Positions 20,723 through 33,286 of a DNA stretch of 64,000 nt are shown piece after piece. How positions within the stretch are numbered: position 1 is the stretch's first letter; each line of letters opens with the position of its first letter. Both the position numbers and the translations under genes were made by a program. The notes below the pieces were generated by a model. It was not told the DNA's origin. It searched no databases and was given only the letters and a program-made list of their open reading frames with translations. Where the stretch lies: assembly GCA_033725935.1 (NCBI GenBank), contig MU867141.1, forward strand, positions 27,107-91,106, read 5' to 3'. The stretch comes from Cladorrhinum sp. PSN259 (taxonomy: Eukaryota; Ascomycota; Sordariomycetes; Sordariales; Podosporaceae).

Positions 20723-23700
20723 AGTGGTGGGGTCATAGGCCGGTTGGGGTGAGCCTTTTTGCTCAGCCTTTCGACCGGCCAGCATCTGTGTAAACGAATA
20801 TAGGTTGAGATTGGTCGTAAGGTTTCCAAGCGAGTTCCAGACACCACCAGCGGCCGCGTCTTCTGTCACGAGTGTCCTTTCCCTGGGGGCATTGCCGGTG
20901 GAGGAAGGTGTCCAGAGTCCGGATATAAAATTGCCAACTCGTGTGACACTTGTTGGCCTCAGACTTTCCTCCGTTTGTATGACCGGAGGGATGTACTTCT
21001 CCCGAGGAGGCTTCATCCAAGCTGTATCAGCAGGCGGTCCACCGAACCACAGCCAAAAGTCCCGCTCCCGAAACCATCTAATCTTTTCGTCCCGAAATAG
21101 CTTTGCAACCTCTTCAAACTTCGCCTCCCGAGTCAAAGTCAAGGCCGTTTGGGCCAACTTCAACAGCCGAGGCGGGTCGGGCTCAGGGTCCCCTGTATCA
21201 CCATCATTACTAATCTCGTCGCTCTTGCCGTCTTGAAAAATAACGGCGGTGACATCGACCAGAATATGATCAAAGTAGGACTCAGCAAGTTGCTCGTCCC
21301 CTTCCTTTCCCCTCAGCCGAAGCATCTGGGCCAGGTCCACGATGATCCACAACAGCGCCCGGTGATAGCGTTTCCGATCAGTCTTGATCACCAAGCCTTG
21401 AAGCAGATTCACCGCCTGGTCACACTCTCCGTCTTCCCACATCATCAGAGCCTTGACGTGAGTGACCTGGCAGTATCTACCAAACATCTTACTTTTACCA
21501 CTTTGCGGTTTTTTCAGCCCAGCCTCATTCTCAATGGCTTCTAGAAGCTCCTTGGCCTTCTCGATCCGCCCGAAATCCCGATAAGCCAACAACAGTCCAA
21601 TAGCAGGATCAAGCCCCCACATTACGTCAAGCCCGTAGCCGGCACGTTTCCAGACGGCGAACGCATGCTCAAGCATCTCTATACTCCTTTCCTTTGCTTG
21701 GTCATCGCCCTTTAAACCAAGCCGCCTGTATATACCTCCCAGAGAAAACTCAGTCGACGCAGCAAACAGATCCTGCTCCCCGTACCCGTTTTTTCGCTTG
21801 TTCCACACATCTCTAAAGATCTCCTCGGCCTCCTTCAGCTTTGAGTTGCCCAGTTGCACATACGGGTACGCGACCCACAACATAGCAGTCAAGTACGGCT
21901 TGCTGTCCACACCAGCCAGCCTCGCGAAACCCACGGCGGCCTGCCGTTGTGTCTCGGCCGACTTTTCGTATCTGTTCGTGTAGAGCTCAGCCTCTCCCAG
22001 GGAGACCATGGTTCTGTACAGCTCGGCGCTGTCTTGTCCCAGGATCACCTTCATGATTCGCACCAACCCTTCCAACTCGGTTCTAGCCGCTTCATACTCC
22101 CCGTCCAGCGTCAAGGATAGCGCCAAGTCGCTTCTCGCCTGCAGCGTGAGCGGGTGCTTGTCCCCCAACACTTTGGTTAACCCTTGGCAAACCTGCTTGC
22201 GCAGGGGAGTGGCGGCATCTGCCATGCCAATATTGACGTAGTACCTGCCAAGACGCATCAGCGGGAGGTACTGCAGGACTTTGTCCGAGGACGAGTCATC
22301 GCGGTAGTAAGAGGAAAGCGTCTGATAGGGAGCAACGAAGTAGTCGCTTATGATCACGATATCGGCGCCCTTGGACGGCTTCCAGTTCATCAGGGCGGCA
22401 CGGACCGCCGAGGCGCGGGAGATGCTGCCCGAGCGCCGATTGACGGACCATTCGGCCCAAAAGACAAAGTTGAACGAGTGAAGGAACTGATTGGTGAGCG
22501 AGAGGAGGAGGGCTGGCGGTTCTTTGCTGGCCAGCAAGTGGAAGTCCCAGTTCTGGGCTGCGTAGTCGAGCGAGATGCCGCTCTCGTCGAGATTTTCAAA
22601 GTGAAGCGATCCGTCACGCTTCTTGACAGACTGCTCAAAGTTGTGGTGGAGCAGCTGTCCGATCCGACCGGCCGAGGAGTACTTCTGGGCCAACAGGGTG
22701 TTGAGACATTCCAGAGCGAGTTTGGTATGAGCATCCCCGAGGGTGAACCACACGGGACGAGTCCCGACAATAGACCCGCCGGGCGGGGGCCGTCGACTTT
22801 CGGCCGTCAAAAATTCGGCCACTGATGAGTGTATCAGGCGGACCCGATGGCCTTCGACCGAAACAAGGGGTTGACAGTATCGCATGACCCATTCTTTTGC
22901 GTCATACCCACCGAGTTCAAGAGTGCGCGCAAGATCAAAGGTGGTTAGGGTTTGCTCTGCATCCTTGGCAGCACAAATGAGCTTTAGCATCGTCTCACGT
23001 CGTTCTGCGAAGCCTTGGGGATCAGCCTTGCTCTCTAATGTTGACAGCGGCTCCTCGAGCATCCTTTCATAGATCTCATTGATGGCAGGTGGGCAGTTAT
23101 GCAATCTTTCAAGGAACGCCTTCTTCTCTAAAGGTGGACTCATATACTCTAAGAAGATGCTGACGTATAAAAATGAACCCTGCGAGGTCTGTCGAACTTT
23201 GCACATGGTCACTTCTTTAAATTCGGGCAGAATGCCCAGCTCATCGAATTTCGCACTCGCAAAAAGCTCAATGTCGGGAGCCAGTAACTCTGCGGTAAGT
23301 GAAATTCTAAGGGATCCTTCGGCGAATGCTGAAAATTCTGCGCGAGGTCGGGTCGCAACCGCAACTCTAATATTCGGCCAGCGACATGGAAGGCTGGAAA
23401 GGTCGGTGAGGAATCTCTTGGCTGAAGCTGGTTTGAACTCGTACTGATCCAAGGCGTCGACGACGATGAAAACTCTTTGATCTGAGCGGGCAACAAAGGT
23501 CTCGAATGCGTCCAGGACAATGGCCCAAATATCGGCAAAGCTTCCTTCGCTCGGCCCTGCATTGCTACCATTCCTCATCTCTTCGAGTTTATCGAGAATA
23601 AGTTTCATGGCGTCCCTGTGCTGGCAATTCCGTTGTAGGTATTGCCACAAAATGTGTCCAGCAAGCTTGGAAGGTCCCATTCGTTTCGAAAAGCAGTAAA

Positions 23701-25633
23701 ATATAACGGTCGAGTCGCTGTATGACTCTCGCAATTGGTATGCTAATGTGTGGGCAAGAACGCTTTTACCTTTGCCTAGACGACCGTATCAGAATTCTTA
23801 GTTTTGAGAGGAGACTGCGGACCCATAGCATCTCAAAATATAATGGATATACTGACCCGGTGATCCATGAATCCAAAACATCTTGTCACTTCTTCCCTCG
23901 AGCCACTCTTGATATATACGGTTGGAGTAAATCCATTGCGTCGACCCCGGCGTTGGCTTCACGTCTTCGGCGGTGCTCTGGCTGACAGATGACTGAAGCC
24001 ATGTCCGCAGTTTCTCGAGTCGATGTTCTACCAGTATTTTGTCAGTTGGAAAATCGGTGGCAAAGGTGGTAAGCCGTAAGGCAACTTATCGATAGCCAAC
24101 TCTTACCCGGTGTCATTATGCTACAACAAGCTGTTCCAATGATGTCCAGCATCTCGGAGGAGTTTTCCGCTGCTCTTTTTGTTAGATCAAATTGACCAGT
24201 GAGGGCGGAGTCTGGGAACGGATAATGAAAAACCACCCATCCCATATTCGAGTGCACGGTCCTAGAAAAAGTTCCTTGGAATGCCTGTCTTACCTGGTCT
24301 CCTCCATGGATTAGAATATGGACCTATGTGTCGATGAAACGTTAGACATTTTGATTCAAAGCAAATAATGCAGGGCACCGGGGAGACCGGCATGACGCGC
24401 CAGGGCTCGTTTTAGACACGCCACGTCTGATCAAACTCTCAACGCTACTAGCCGATCCGGGTCCCGACACACCGACTAAACTCTTCCGATTTATCGTGAT
24501 TTGAAAGTGTGATTTGAGAAGGGTGACTTACCTTGCAGCATCCTTTTCGTCTCCCTGAATACGGGTGCTACCACTGCTGTTAGCCGATCGTCTCCCCACG
24601 AACAAGGATCGGAAGAAAAACCCACCAAAGGAATGGATGACTGCCAGTAGTATCTCAAGTCATTAGCTTTTCGGGTGAAACGCGGGGCTTCTCATCAAAC
24701 ACTGCATTGCATTGCTCACATTCCGTATACACCTCTTCATCCAACGATCTTGCTGCGGCCCTGAGCCCCTCTAAACTTTGCTGGAATTTCTTCTTCTTGC
24801 GGCACTTGGCAGATTGGCCAAAGCGTTCTATTAGGTGTCAGCGTGTTGGATCATTCAACAGGATACTGGCGACTCTTGTGATCGTGACATACTCCAGGGC
24901 CCTGCTTCGAAATGCTTCTTAGCCGACGAAAGAAATCCAAGAATGTGGCAGTACAGCCCAATAGCGCGGTCCTTGATGGCGGGTACTTCATAAAATACTG
25001 CGGCGGCTTTATCCCACCGGTCAAGCTTCTCGATGATCTCCGCAATTCCCTCCAAGGCGATCTCGGATGCTTCTTGCTTATCTACATGAATCTACAGGCG
25101 GGCGAACCAACTATTAGCTTCAAATGCAAGCAGGGCGAGCGAACGAATAAACAAGTACATGTAAAATAATCCGAATTGTGCCCCAGACTGGCGCTGCTAT
25201 AAAAGGCTGGTGCTGGATGAAAACATCAATTGATGCTGTGTGACGATCAAGGAGATCGACAATGCGTTGGTACAATTGTGGTAGTTGACCGGTTCGGGCG
25301 GCGCGAAACTGGTTGGCTGCTGCTGTGGCGGCTTCAAGGAGACTGTGCGCTGAAACAGGATGGTTTTGCACTTTTTGACTTTTCTGTAGGGAAATGAAGC
25401 GTTTGCTAGCAGTCGTCTTCTTCAAACTGTCATTGTGTCTCTGGAAGGTTTGACAAGGTTAACTGGTCAGAGTCGAATGCAAAGAGATGCATGGTGGCCT
25501 GGGTTTGCTGGCCAAGGGCTTGGGAAAGGAGGATGCGGGGGTTCGAAGACCGTATGTGGTTTACCTTGAGTGCCTCTCCCCACCAGTCGGTAATAGCCAG
25601 TCGTGGCTGCGTGATCTGGTTTTCTTCCCCCAT
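20720..25633 (-). CDS. STAND NTPase: DUF7708-like N-terminus, NACHT, TPR-like C-terminus
   Basis: My model has eight exons: 25633-25565, 25440-25159, 25091-24893, 24827-24701, 24653-24532, 24301-24107, 24027-23857 and 23775-20720, about 1406 residues. Phases agree at every join. The first exons show DWWGEALK and FIAAPVWGTIRIILH, as in the N-terminal domain of many fungal STAND proteins (DUF7708-like). The NACHT domain follows: Walker A GSPGKGKS at about 386-393, split by the last intron, and Walker B FIVVDALDQ near 490-498. LIHSSVAEFLTAESRR marks the end of the NACHT/winged part. The C-terminal third has helical pairs of TPR kind (for example LGDKHPLTLQARSDLALSL). Proteins of this layout act in incompatibility or innate recognition by ligand-induced oligomerisation, which is inferred here. 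The ends of exons 4-6 are the least certain; the N-terminal start is the first ATG in frame. Confidence 0.8.
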
Positions 25634-26593
25634 GTTTTCCGTTCACACCGCGTGGCCCGAAGTGGTTGTGCAGGCAGAGTAACTAACGGTGGTCACCTCA
25701 ACATTCGGAACAGCGAGGGCAGGGATCTTACATATCCCTGTGCTGATCGCACCTCTTCCTTCAATTGTCAGACACGCAAAAAATGATGCAAAATTTCAGA
25801 CCAACTTCTTATTCGACACGTTTCACACAACTGCCATCTACTTCGTCGCCTTCATTTCATAATCTCGTCACTGGGGCGCATCCGACATCCACTAATTTGA
25901 GCCAAGTATCGGGCGTGCTGCAGATGCAGGCTAATATAGACGGATCAGGCTTGCAGACACACAATCTCACCGCTACACCCTCATCCACCCAACATTTTGT
26001 GAGGCTGGCACCGCTGGTTGCCAGACTGCCACATGCGACGCCCCATATGCGAAGGTGGGTTGGTTGAAAGATTCTGACTCTGTGACGGGAGTGGTCATTA
26101 GCAAGAGAGGCTGCATGTGGGTTGAATCATCATCACCTGGAGAATCATTTGGGGTGGGGGTGGCACAACTTGTTTTCCTTGTCTAACCCCTCCCCTCCTT
26201 CGGCCCCCCCCCCCCCCTCTTTTTTTTTTTCCAAATCTTCCGCGGATGAATGTATGGGCTGGTTTTATTAATCTTTCCCTTTTTTTTTTTTTTTTTTTGT
26301 TTACGAATTATGAAAAGTACTCTGGATTGTCTTGATCGAAATCGAATATGGCACACATTGGGAACTGTGCAATTGTTCACCGGGAAGACGTTAAATTCGT
26401 AGATATGTAGTATTCGAATATGCCTCAAATCTCTCAAATCTTCCCATGTGATTCATGGCACCCTTTTGACTAAACTCAAGAGGGAGTCATGTGAACACCA
26501 TCAATGATATGAACAAAAAATGCTTATTCAAAAAAGTCATGTAATTAACAGGAAAGAGGAATACATGTACAGAAACAAATAAGGAGATAACCA
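25634..26593. other. Intergenic region with homopolymer runs
   Basis: Upstream of the NACHT/TPR gene. It includes a C-run followed by a T-run at about 26205-26231 and a T-run at about 26279-26299. These are typical slippage sites and may be miscounted in the assembly. No gene was recognised. Confidence 0.5.
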
Positions 26594-27907
26594 TCAGCTT
26601 CTCGGCTGGTTCTGACCCGATGCTCCTCTGCTTGACCCTTCCCAAGAGGAATACTCCGTGCCCTCAGTTTCAGGCCAGGTATAATTAACCGCATCATATG
26701 AATAACCAGAGGACTGAGCGCTTGGGAACGCCGAGTGTTCATAGGGGCCAAAGTTCGATCCTGAATGCTCCGCCGTGCTCGTTGGGGTTTCCCATTGATT
26801 CCCGGTATCCTGGAGATCTTGATATATATACGTTGTTGGGTCTGCATGGGGATCATACTTGAGCTGACGAGATGGTACGGAGTGGTTAGTAGTAGATTTT
26901 CCCCCCTCGACGGTCCCATAGCTGAGGACGGCGGCGGGGCCCGGCGCGAGCGCGGGGGCGGGCNNNNNNNNNNTGTACGGTGTGGTTATTATTACATTTT
27001 CCCCCCCCCCCCGCCCCCCCCCCGCGCGCCCCCCCCCCCCCCCCCACTCTTATAGTTGCTGGGGATTGTCTGCGTCCTCAGAGGTAATTTCAAGGTTACT
27101 AAACCCTTTAACGAGCCCATCATCGGTATCCTGCGGCGCATACGACTCCAAGTACTCATCACCATTCTGCTGCTCTTCTGTCTCGACATCCGGGCCGAAA
27201 TCGTATCGATATTCGTCGACGTGGTAGCTTTCGGTAGGCTCTTGACCGGCTCTCTCAGTCCAAGGAGTTTCATCGTATCCGTCATCATCATGATCTTGTT
27301 CGTAACTCTTTCCGATCCCCGTGTTCCATTCTTCAGTCTGTTGTGGGTTATAGTTTGGATACCGGGAGTACTTTTCTGTGGCAGAGCTGGCTGGGGTACC
27401 TAAAGTGTCGCCTTGCTCATTGTCGGCGGCGCTTCCCTCTGTTGATACGTAATGGCTGTCTGGGCATCCTAATTCGTTGTTCAATGAATTATAATCATCT
27501 TCCCGGGTGCGTGCCCTCTTAGCTTCCACCATGCCACATGGTACCCAACGACCGTGCATTCTACAAAAATAGCCCAGACCGATCCCACATTTGAGCTTGA
27601 ACCATTCTTTATATTCTCTCGACCATTGCTCATACAGTTTTGGATCACTCCCATCGGGCTCTGGCCAAGGAATATGCTTTATCTTAGGCCACTGCTTTAG
27701 AATGTTGTCGATGTTGTGAAAGCCGCAACCTGGCTGCTGAGGACCACACTGGATGTCGGTAAGCAAAAGAACTTCAATGGAAAGATGTGAGTGTTCGTTT
27801 ACCTTGAAAGGCTCTGGCGCAGGGGTGCGGCTGGACCCCTCCACCCGACGATTCCTCCTTTCTCCTCGGGACCTCTCCTTGCCTTTCCTTTCCGCAGGAC
27901 GCGGCAT
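26594..27907 (-). CDS. Hypothetical acidic Tyr/Gln/Glu-rich protein, broken by an assembly gap
   Basis: The well-read part starts at 27907 (MPRPAERKGKERSRGE). It runs through a basic leader, a central block with conserved-looking Cys and Trp (CGPQQPGCGFHN, KCGIGLGYFCRMHGRWVPCG) and an acidic Tyr/Gln-rich tail to a stop near 27050. That stop lies right beside G/C homopolymer errors and the N-run, so it may be false. Left of the gap, the frame ending in a stop at 26594-26596 encodes more of the same composition (PTTYIYQDLQDTGNQWETP... to ASGQNQPRS). I therefore treat both parts as one gene. The central block could bind zinc through its Cys/His. I do not recognise the family. Length would be near 400 residues once the gap is resolved. 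Confidence 0.5.
26964..26973. other. Assembly gap (10 N) with error-rich flanks
   Basis: Ten N are flanked on the left by a GC-only string and on the right by long C-runs (about 27001-27045). About 30 bp right of the gap is a poor-quality copy of sequence found left of it (26873-26907 versus 26974-27007), so the junction is artefactual. Confidence 0.93.
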
Positions 27908-29146
27908 TTTGAGATGGCTAGGAAAATGGAAATGAAGGGCACAGGAGTTGGCAGATAAGAGTTGTGAAAAACTTGAATTGATTGACAGATCCAAATTTGA
28001 AATGACAAGGTAATAATTATTTGCAGCCAGGCAGAAAACGTAAATATTAATTGTAAAAGATAGGACTGGAAGTGATATCCGAGTCCAAGATTGCTGATGC
28101 GATATGTGCTGCTGCGTGAGCAAGTGTCAAACCAAAAGTGAATGTGAAAAGAAAGGATTTGGAAAGATACGGCCAGGCACACGATGTTGGGTTGTCATTG
28201 TCCCAGGTCATATGAAAGATTGCAGATGTGGGTGCACCGGCAAAAAAGAGCAGCTTCCAGGTTGTCTCCAACAGAATTACTGAGGCGATGGTGTGCAGAA
28301 TGCGGGGCTGCCGGTGGTGTTTGGTCTTGCTTGGAAGAGGGGAAGGGGCAATTGGTCGATGAAATGATGCTCGGGCGGCAATTTATTGCACCGGCTGCCC
28401 CCGTGCTCCAACTTTGTATATAGCTATGTAGCCAAGTATTCATGTACACACATACCTTACCCACTAATATACCTCCCGGCCCCAGTTTTTGTCCTTTTTG
28501 TCACCTCTCTCACCATCCCGTGCGCTCATACCGTTCCCCCCGCTCCCCTCACGCAATAAATGTGCAGACATCAATGTCGCTGCCATTGCTGCCTGATGGG
28601 CTCCCTGATGGGCTCCGTGATTCTGTTTCCGGCAATTTCCTTTGCCCGGAATTTCAGGTGCGTAAGCTTTGCACGTCTTAGATAGATGCCTCGTCTTGAC
28701 CGAACAAATCACCGGCCTTCTGCGCTTTGAAGCTTGATAATGAGGCAGGAGACCGGTTGGTGTTGGACTCTGCCAACGCTCACTCGCAGTGAAAGCGTTG
28801 GCCAAACAGCCACAGCATGATCTCGCCCGGCCAGGTCTAGGCCAAGCCATCCCGAACCCACCAACGACCAATAACATGGCAAAAAAAACCCAATCAACAT
28901 GGCAAAACGCCCAACCAAGTTTACGATTCCTGCCAACTCGGAAAAACAAGTCAATAGTCCGGCGTGTATCATGCGTAAGCATCGCCTATCTGAAATCGGG
29001 GGCTGTGCGTCCAACGTTCTCCCCGGGCACGGCGATGATGATTTGTCGGTTGAATTCGGAACGTGGACTTTTTCTGTACTTGGCCACCCAGCTCTCATTT
29101 TCTTTCGTTTCCATCAAACTTTTCGTTAGAACCTCAAAAGCTCGAC
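27908..29146. other. Divergent intergenic region
   Basis: Promoter side of both the gap-broken hypothetical gene and the MFS-like gene. Open frames on both strands here lack domains and look like chance. I see no repeat longer than a 14-bp doublet near 28597. Confidence 0.5.
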
Positions 29147-30745
29147 ATGGCGAGACGATCCGAAGAGAGGCCCAACATAGCAGCCACTGGCACGATTTTT
29201 CTCTCCAGTCTGTTCACAGGTCTGGGCATGACCATCACGGCCACGCCAAATCTCAAACTCTATGAAAGTGTTCTTTGCTGCCAAAAGCTCGAGGAGCAAT
29301 GCCGTTTGGGAGACTTTGTTGACGTGGCTTCATGCAAAGACCAAAGCAAACCGGAGCTTGACGTTCAGGCAGATTTAGCAGCTCTAACATCCACCATGTC
29401 AAGCGTAGGGGCAGTCGGAGTGCTGATCACCGCCCTCTGTCTGAAATTCTTGAAAATGTGAGTAGAGCCGGTCCGTATTACCGGTTGCACCCATTGACTG
29501 ACTTTGATTCAGACGGAGCTCGTCCCAGACTGTGTTGCTTAGTCGCTTTCTTACCTTTGTCATCCTCATTGCTCAGCAGGCGATAGCTTGGACAAATGGA
29601 AACATTCCGCTTCAGCTCATGTACGGCACATCACTATTGATGGCCGCAGTTGGCATCACATGTTCCATACTCTTCAAGAGTTTTATTCCGGAACTAATTC
29701 CCCAAAGCCAATTGTGAGTTCAATTACCACCGTTTTTGTTGCTGTACTAGACGTGTGTATGTTGACAAAGGGTCATAGATCATTCATCATGTTCTTGATA
29801 TTCACCTTTGAGGCTCAATTCTCTAGTTTCCTAGGGGACTATTTGGTTGGTCATTACCTTGACGAATCGTCCTTTGAAATGTGCATATATATCGGCTTAG
29901 GCTGTCATCTGGCTGGTATTCTATCACTTTTACGTCTACGCTGGTTGGCAACTCCAAACGTTGACGCATTCCCCAACGCCGATGATCCAGACGAGAGAAC
30001 CTTTAGTCGCTGGGTCACAATCCTCATCTGCCTCCCGGCAGTGGTATACAACCCAATCACCTTCACCTATTCCACAATCGCCAGACAATACTTGGGCGTA
30101 CAATTCAAGCTTGATATGGGTAAAACCAGCGCCGTCTTTGCCGACGCTAATCTCCCTATTCTTGTTTTGGTAACCATCGTCTCTGGAATTTTCTTCATCA
30201 AGACTTGGTACTTCCACTCTCCCCCACTAGAAGCCGCTGGAAGCCCGCCATCTTCACCACCTCCGAGCTCAACTTGCTCGGTCAAAAAAGACGTAATATT
30301 ATCGGCCATCTTTCTCGTTATAGCCTTGTTGGGCAACTTGTGTCTTGGTTCAGCCACCGACGTGCCAGCATTCAAGTGGGGACTCATTCTTGTGAGTCTC
30401 GGGCTCTCCTTCACCTCGATCATTGAATCAGCCCTGGCTGTGATTGGCGGGCCTGAGCGGAAGATTGACCTGCTGCTGGTAAATCAACTGCTAGAGGCGT
30501 TTGGGAGAGCGGTGCTGGTGCCCGTGGTAAGTAAACTGTTCCAATTCGGGCTGAAAGGGAGGGACGGCGCCAATGGCCCCAAACTTGTTGACCAAGCCAT
30601 CGCGTCAGACCTCCTTGGATTTCCCATCAAGCTGGGACCAAACTTGGCGTTTTATGCAGTTGCCTTGTTGTGCGCTGCAGCATGTGGGGGATTAGGTGTT
30701 GCACTCCTTTTCATTGCAAAGTCACGACGTATTCGTCTCGAGTAG
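29147..30745 (+). CDS. MFS-like membrane transporter
   Basis: Three exons (29147-29457, 29513-29713, 29779-30745) give 492 residues. The introns run GTGAGT...TTCAG and GTGAGT...CATAG. At the second intron only the acceptor at 29778 restores the frame. The N-terminus has TITATPNLKLYESVLCCQ, close to the first-helix motif of a fungal MFS group that usually carries T..TRLYE...CR. About 11-12 hydrophobic segments follow, with a hydrophilic Pro/Ser loop (GSPPSSPPPSSTCS) in the middle of the second half. The protein would sit in the plasma or vacuolar membrane and move a small solute; the substrate is unknown. The usual MFS loop-2 G-x-x-x-D/R-x-G-R-R/K signature is not obvious, so transport may be altered. 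A decayed copy lies 3 kb downstream in the same orientation. Confidence 0.75.
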
Positions 30746-32169
30746 TCCGCATAGATTAGAATAAATACCTAAATAAATAACAGAAGGCTAATAAGAGAAA
30801 TGATAACTGTCAGTAGTTTTACCAACAAGTGTGCTTGGTTGGCTCGCTTTGGGAAGACATTGAGCAGGTGGAAGTCTTGAAATCCTTGCGTTGGGTCTTC
30901 GGTATCCAACTTGAATGCTGACTGATGATAGTGTTGGCACTGAGCTTGTGTTGGACTCCCCGAGGCAGACCGAGGCCTGGAACCATACCACGCGAAGACT
31001 GAATCCCCACCTCAGTGGCCGGAATCTTCTTGATTATCATCAGGTTGCCCTTCCATTTCTCTCCGAATGGTATAGGGATAATGTATGTTGGGGACTGTCA
31101 CATATCGAGGGAAAAAAAAAAAAAAGGATTACTCAGCAAGCTGACGGCACAGATCTGATGGCAGTGGTGGAAATAAGCGCTACCCAAAAGAAAAAACAAA
31201 TAAAAGAAAAGAAAAGAAAGTCGGAAAGAGATCATAGTTGTGGATTGTCACATGCTGGATAGATGCAATGAGCAGGTGTCAATATGCCAAATACTGCTAA
31301 TGTTTGCAATTACGGCAGGGTGGTTCCTCTTGGCGAGAACTCTCCGAAAATTGAAATGCTCTTTTCAAAAGCAAAAAAGAAAAAAGAAAAAGTAAGCAGA
31401 ACATAATGCACTGAACACTTGGGCACACTGCATTGGACTGGGAGTGATTTCGAGTCAAAAGCAAGAGGGTTGCCCGATTATCGCCCGCAGAGAAGTGACA
31501 TCACGACTGAGTGAAAGCGGAGAATGTTGTCAACGTTAAAAATTGGGCGGTCACTGCCTTCCGAGGAAAGCAGGAGCCATTAAGGAGGGATGGTGTGGAG
31601 TAAACTGTTAGGCATTGGACAGTGGGGCCACAGTGGTTCACGCAAAGCAGTTGTCAAACTCCGGTTTCCCAACTCGGCGCTCATCCGTTAGTCCACTCAC
31701 CAAGGGCCCGGATGAATGGTGTGCCTAGGTACCTCAGGTACCCGATCTTGGGTTCTTTTGCAGCATGGCGGCCTAAACGGGAGGCTCTAGCACAGCCACG
31801 TTGTCTGTTGGTTATTTCTCAAAGCCTCAGATTTCTTATTTCTTCATTTCTTAATCAAAAACTGCACCTCTGCATTGGTCGCCTTATTTATTTATGAGAA
31901 AAACAAGCCCTGCCCTTTTCATGTGATTCAAGTTGTTTTCGGTTGCCTTACGGTCCGCCTACCTACCTAGGTAATGTCCACACGTGGCACAAAACATTAA
32001 CAACCAAAACATGGACTTTTTTATTGGTACTGATCATTAAGATGTTGATATCAATGTGGTATGCTGCCCGGTAAACAATCTCTACATAGGTACAGTACAT
32101 AAATCGTCTGCAGACCAAGTCACAGCGGTTCAGGTAAGCACCGCTTGGTGAAAGGCTCTGCAGTTGAAG
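30746..32169. other. Intergenic region between MFS gene and its relic
   Basis: It holds A-rich strings (31112-31125, 31187-31225, 31365-31395) and several short palindromic TAGGTACCT-like strings near 31725-31745 and 31960-31975. No gene was recognised. Confidence 0.5.
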
Positions 32170-33073
32170 ATGCAGTTTCTCAGAATCATCGTAACAATCT
32201 TCACTTCGACATTTCTTGTCGGTCTTGGCTTCTCAATCACTGCCACACCATCACAACGACTCTATGAGAGCGTTCTCAGTTGCAAACAGCTCAACTTGAC
32301 ATGCCTTCCAGGTGATTTCGTAAATGGCACCTTGTGCCGAAAAAAACAAAAATGTGCAGAGGGAGCTGGCCGACGTCACAGCAAAATCGTCCAGTTTCGT
32401 CGCCCTTGGTCGTGGACCTGCCAACTTAGCCATTCTCATTGGAAAGCAATATCATTGACAGACAACAACACTGAAAAGGAATCCTCACTGCAACGGCATG
32501 TGCGACCATGTGGAAGCGGTATGTTGAGGTTGTCAAGTTCAAAAAAGCGACTACCATAAATGACTGGGAAATACTTCTAGCACGCGATAGTCACATTATC
32601 CCGTCTCAAGCGAGGCTTATGCAAATGCATCTTCTATGCCCAGCTGGGTGCAGTGCTGGCCGAGAGCATAAAGGCCCTGATAGCATTCTTGACTGGATGG
32701 TTGCCCCTTCGCCTCATGTACTTGGTGGCCCCGTTAGAGGGCGCAGCCGGCATCACCTACACCGTCCTCGTCGAAAGTCTCATTGGGGACACGACCCCGC
32801 GCGAACTCATGCAAGTTTTTGGTGTCCCCTTCTGAAATGATGTGTCTCATCAAAGCCCTCTCACACTGGCCGCCATGATTGCGCAGATCTTTCGTGATGT
32901 TGTTCCGCTCGACGGTAGAAGGCAACCTTGCCAGCTTCCTGGGTGACTCTATCGTGGCACACTTCACCAACGACCGTACACCCTTGTTCTGCGTTCTGCT
33001 GAGCCCCTTGTCTCAAGCAATAAGATTCCTCTTTCTCCGCCTTCTCCCATCCACCACACCAATGGCAATTTGA
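32170..33073 (+). pseudogene. Degraded, truncated paralogue of the MFS-like gene
   Basis: Segments line up in order with the intact gene 3 kb upstream. GLGFSITATPSQRLYESVLSCKQ matches GLGMTITATPNLKLYESVLCCQK. In another frame, VQRELADVTAKSSSF matches VQADLAALTSTMSSV. PLRLMYLVAPLEGAAGITY matches PLQLMYGTSLLMAAVGITC. RSFVMLFRSTVEGNLASFLGDSIVAHF matches the SFIMF...SSFLGDYLVGHY part. The frame changes at least twice: near 32340-32360 in exon 1, and again after a stop in GVPF at 32833. The last two thirds of the protein are missing after 33073. It cannot encode a working transporter. The divergence is mainly point change, so the duplication is not very recent. Confidence 0.82.
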
Positions 33074-33286
33074 TTGAGGGAAAGAAAATATACTGAAAAT
33101 CCAAAGTTCTGCGTCTGAACCCCGCTCTGCCTTTGCTAGGCATGTAGTAAATCGACCTTTATACTCCGGGCAAAAAGTGTAATTTGCATTTAGCCGCGGG
33201 AAGCTGCGCAGTCATACAAAAGCAGACTGGTATGCCCATCGATCTGCAACGACCAGTGGTACAACATATTCCGAAAAGGTCCCGAC

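Noticed and set aside
22184..22825. 213-codon plus-strand frame opposite the NACHT/TPR gene
   Set aside because: It is antisense to a long, domain-bearing exon and has no own features.
28464..28982. 172-codon minus-strand frame upstream of the MFS-like gene
   Set aside because: No domain or signal is visible, and the frame overlaps a divergent promoter region with short direct doublets.
31725..31975. TAGGTACCT-type palindromes
   Set aside because: Such strings are common between ascomycete genes; I see no terminal repeats or target duplications that would mark a transposon.
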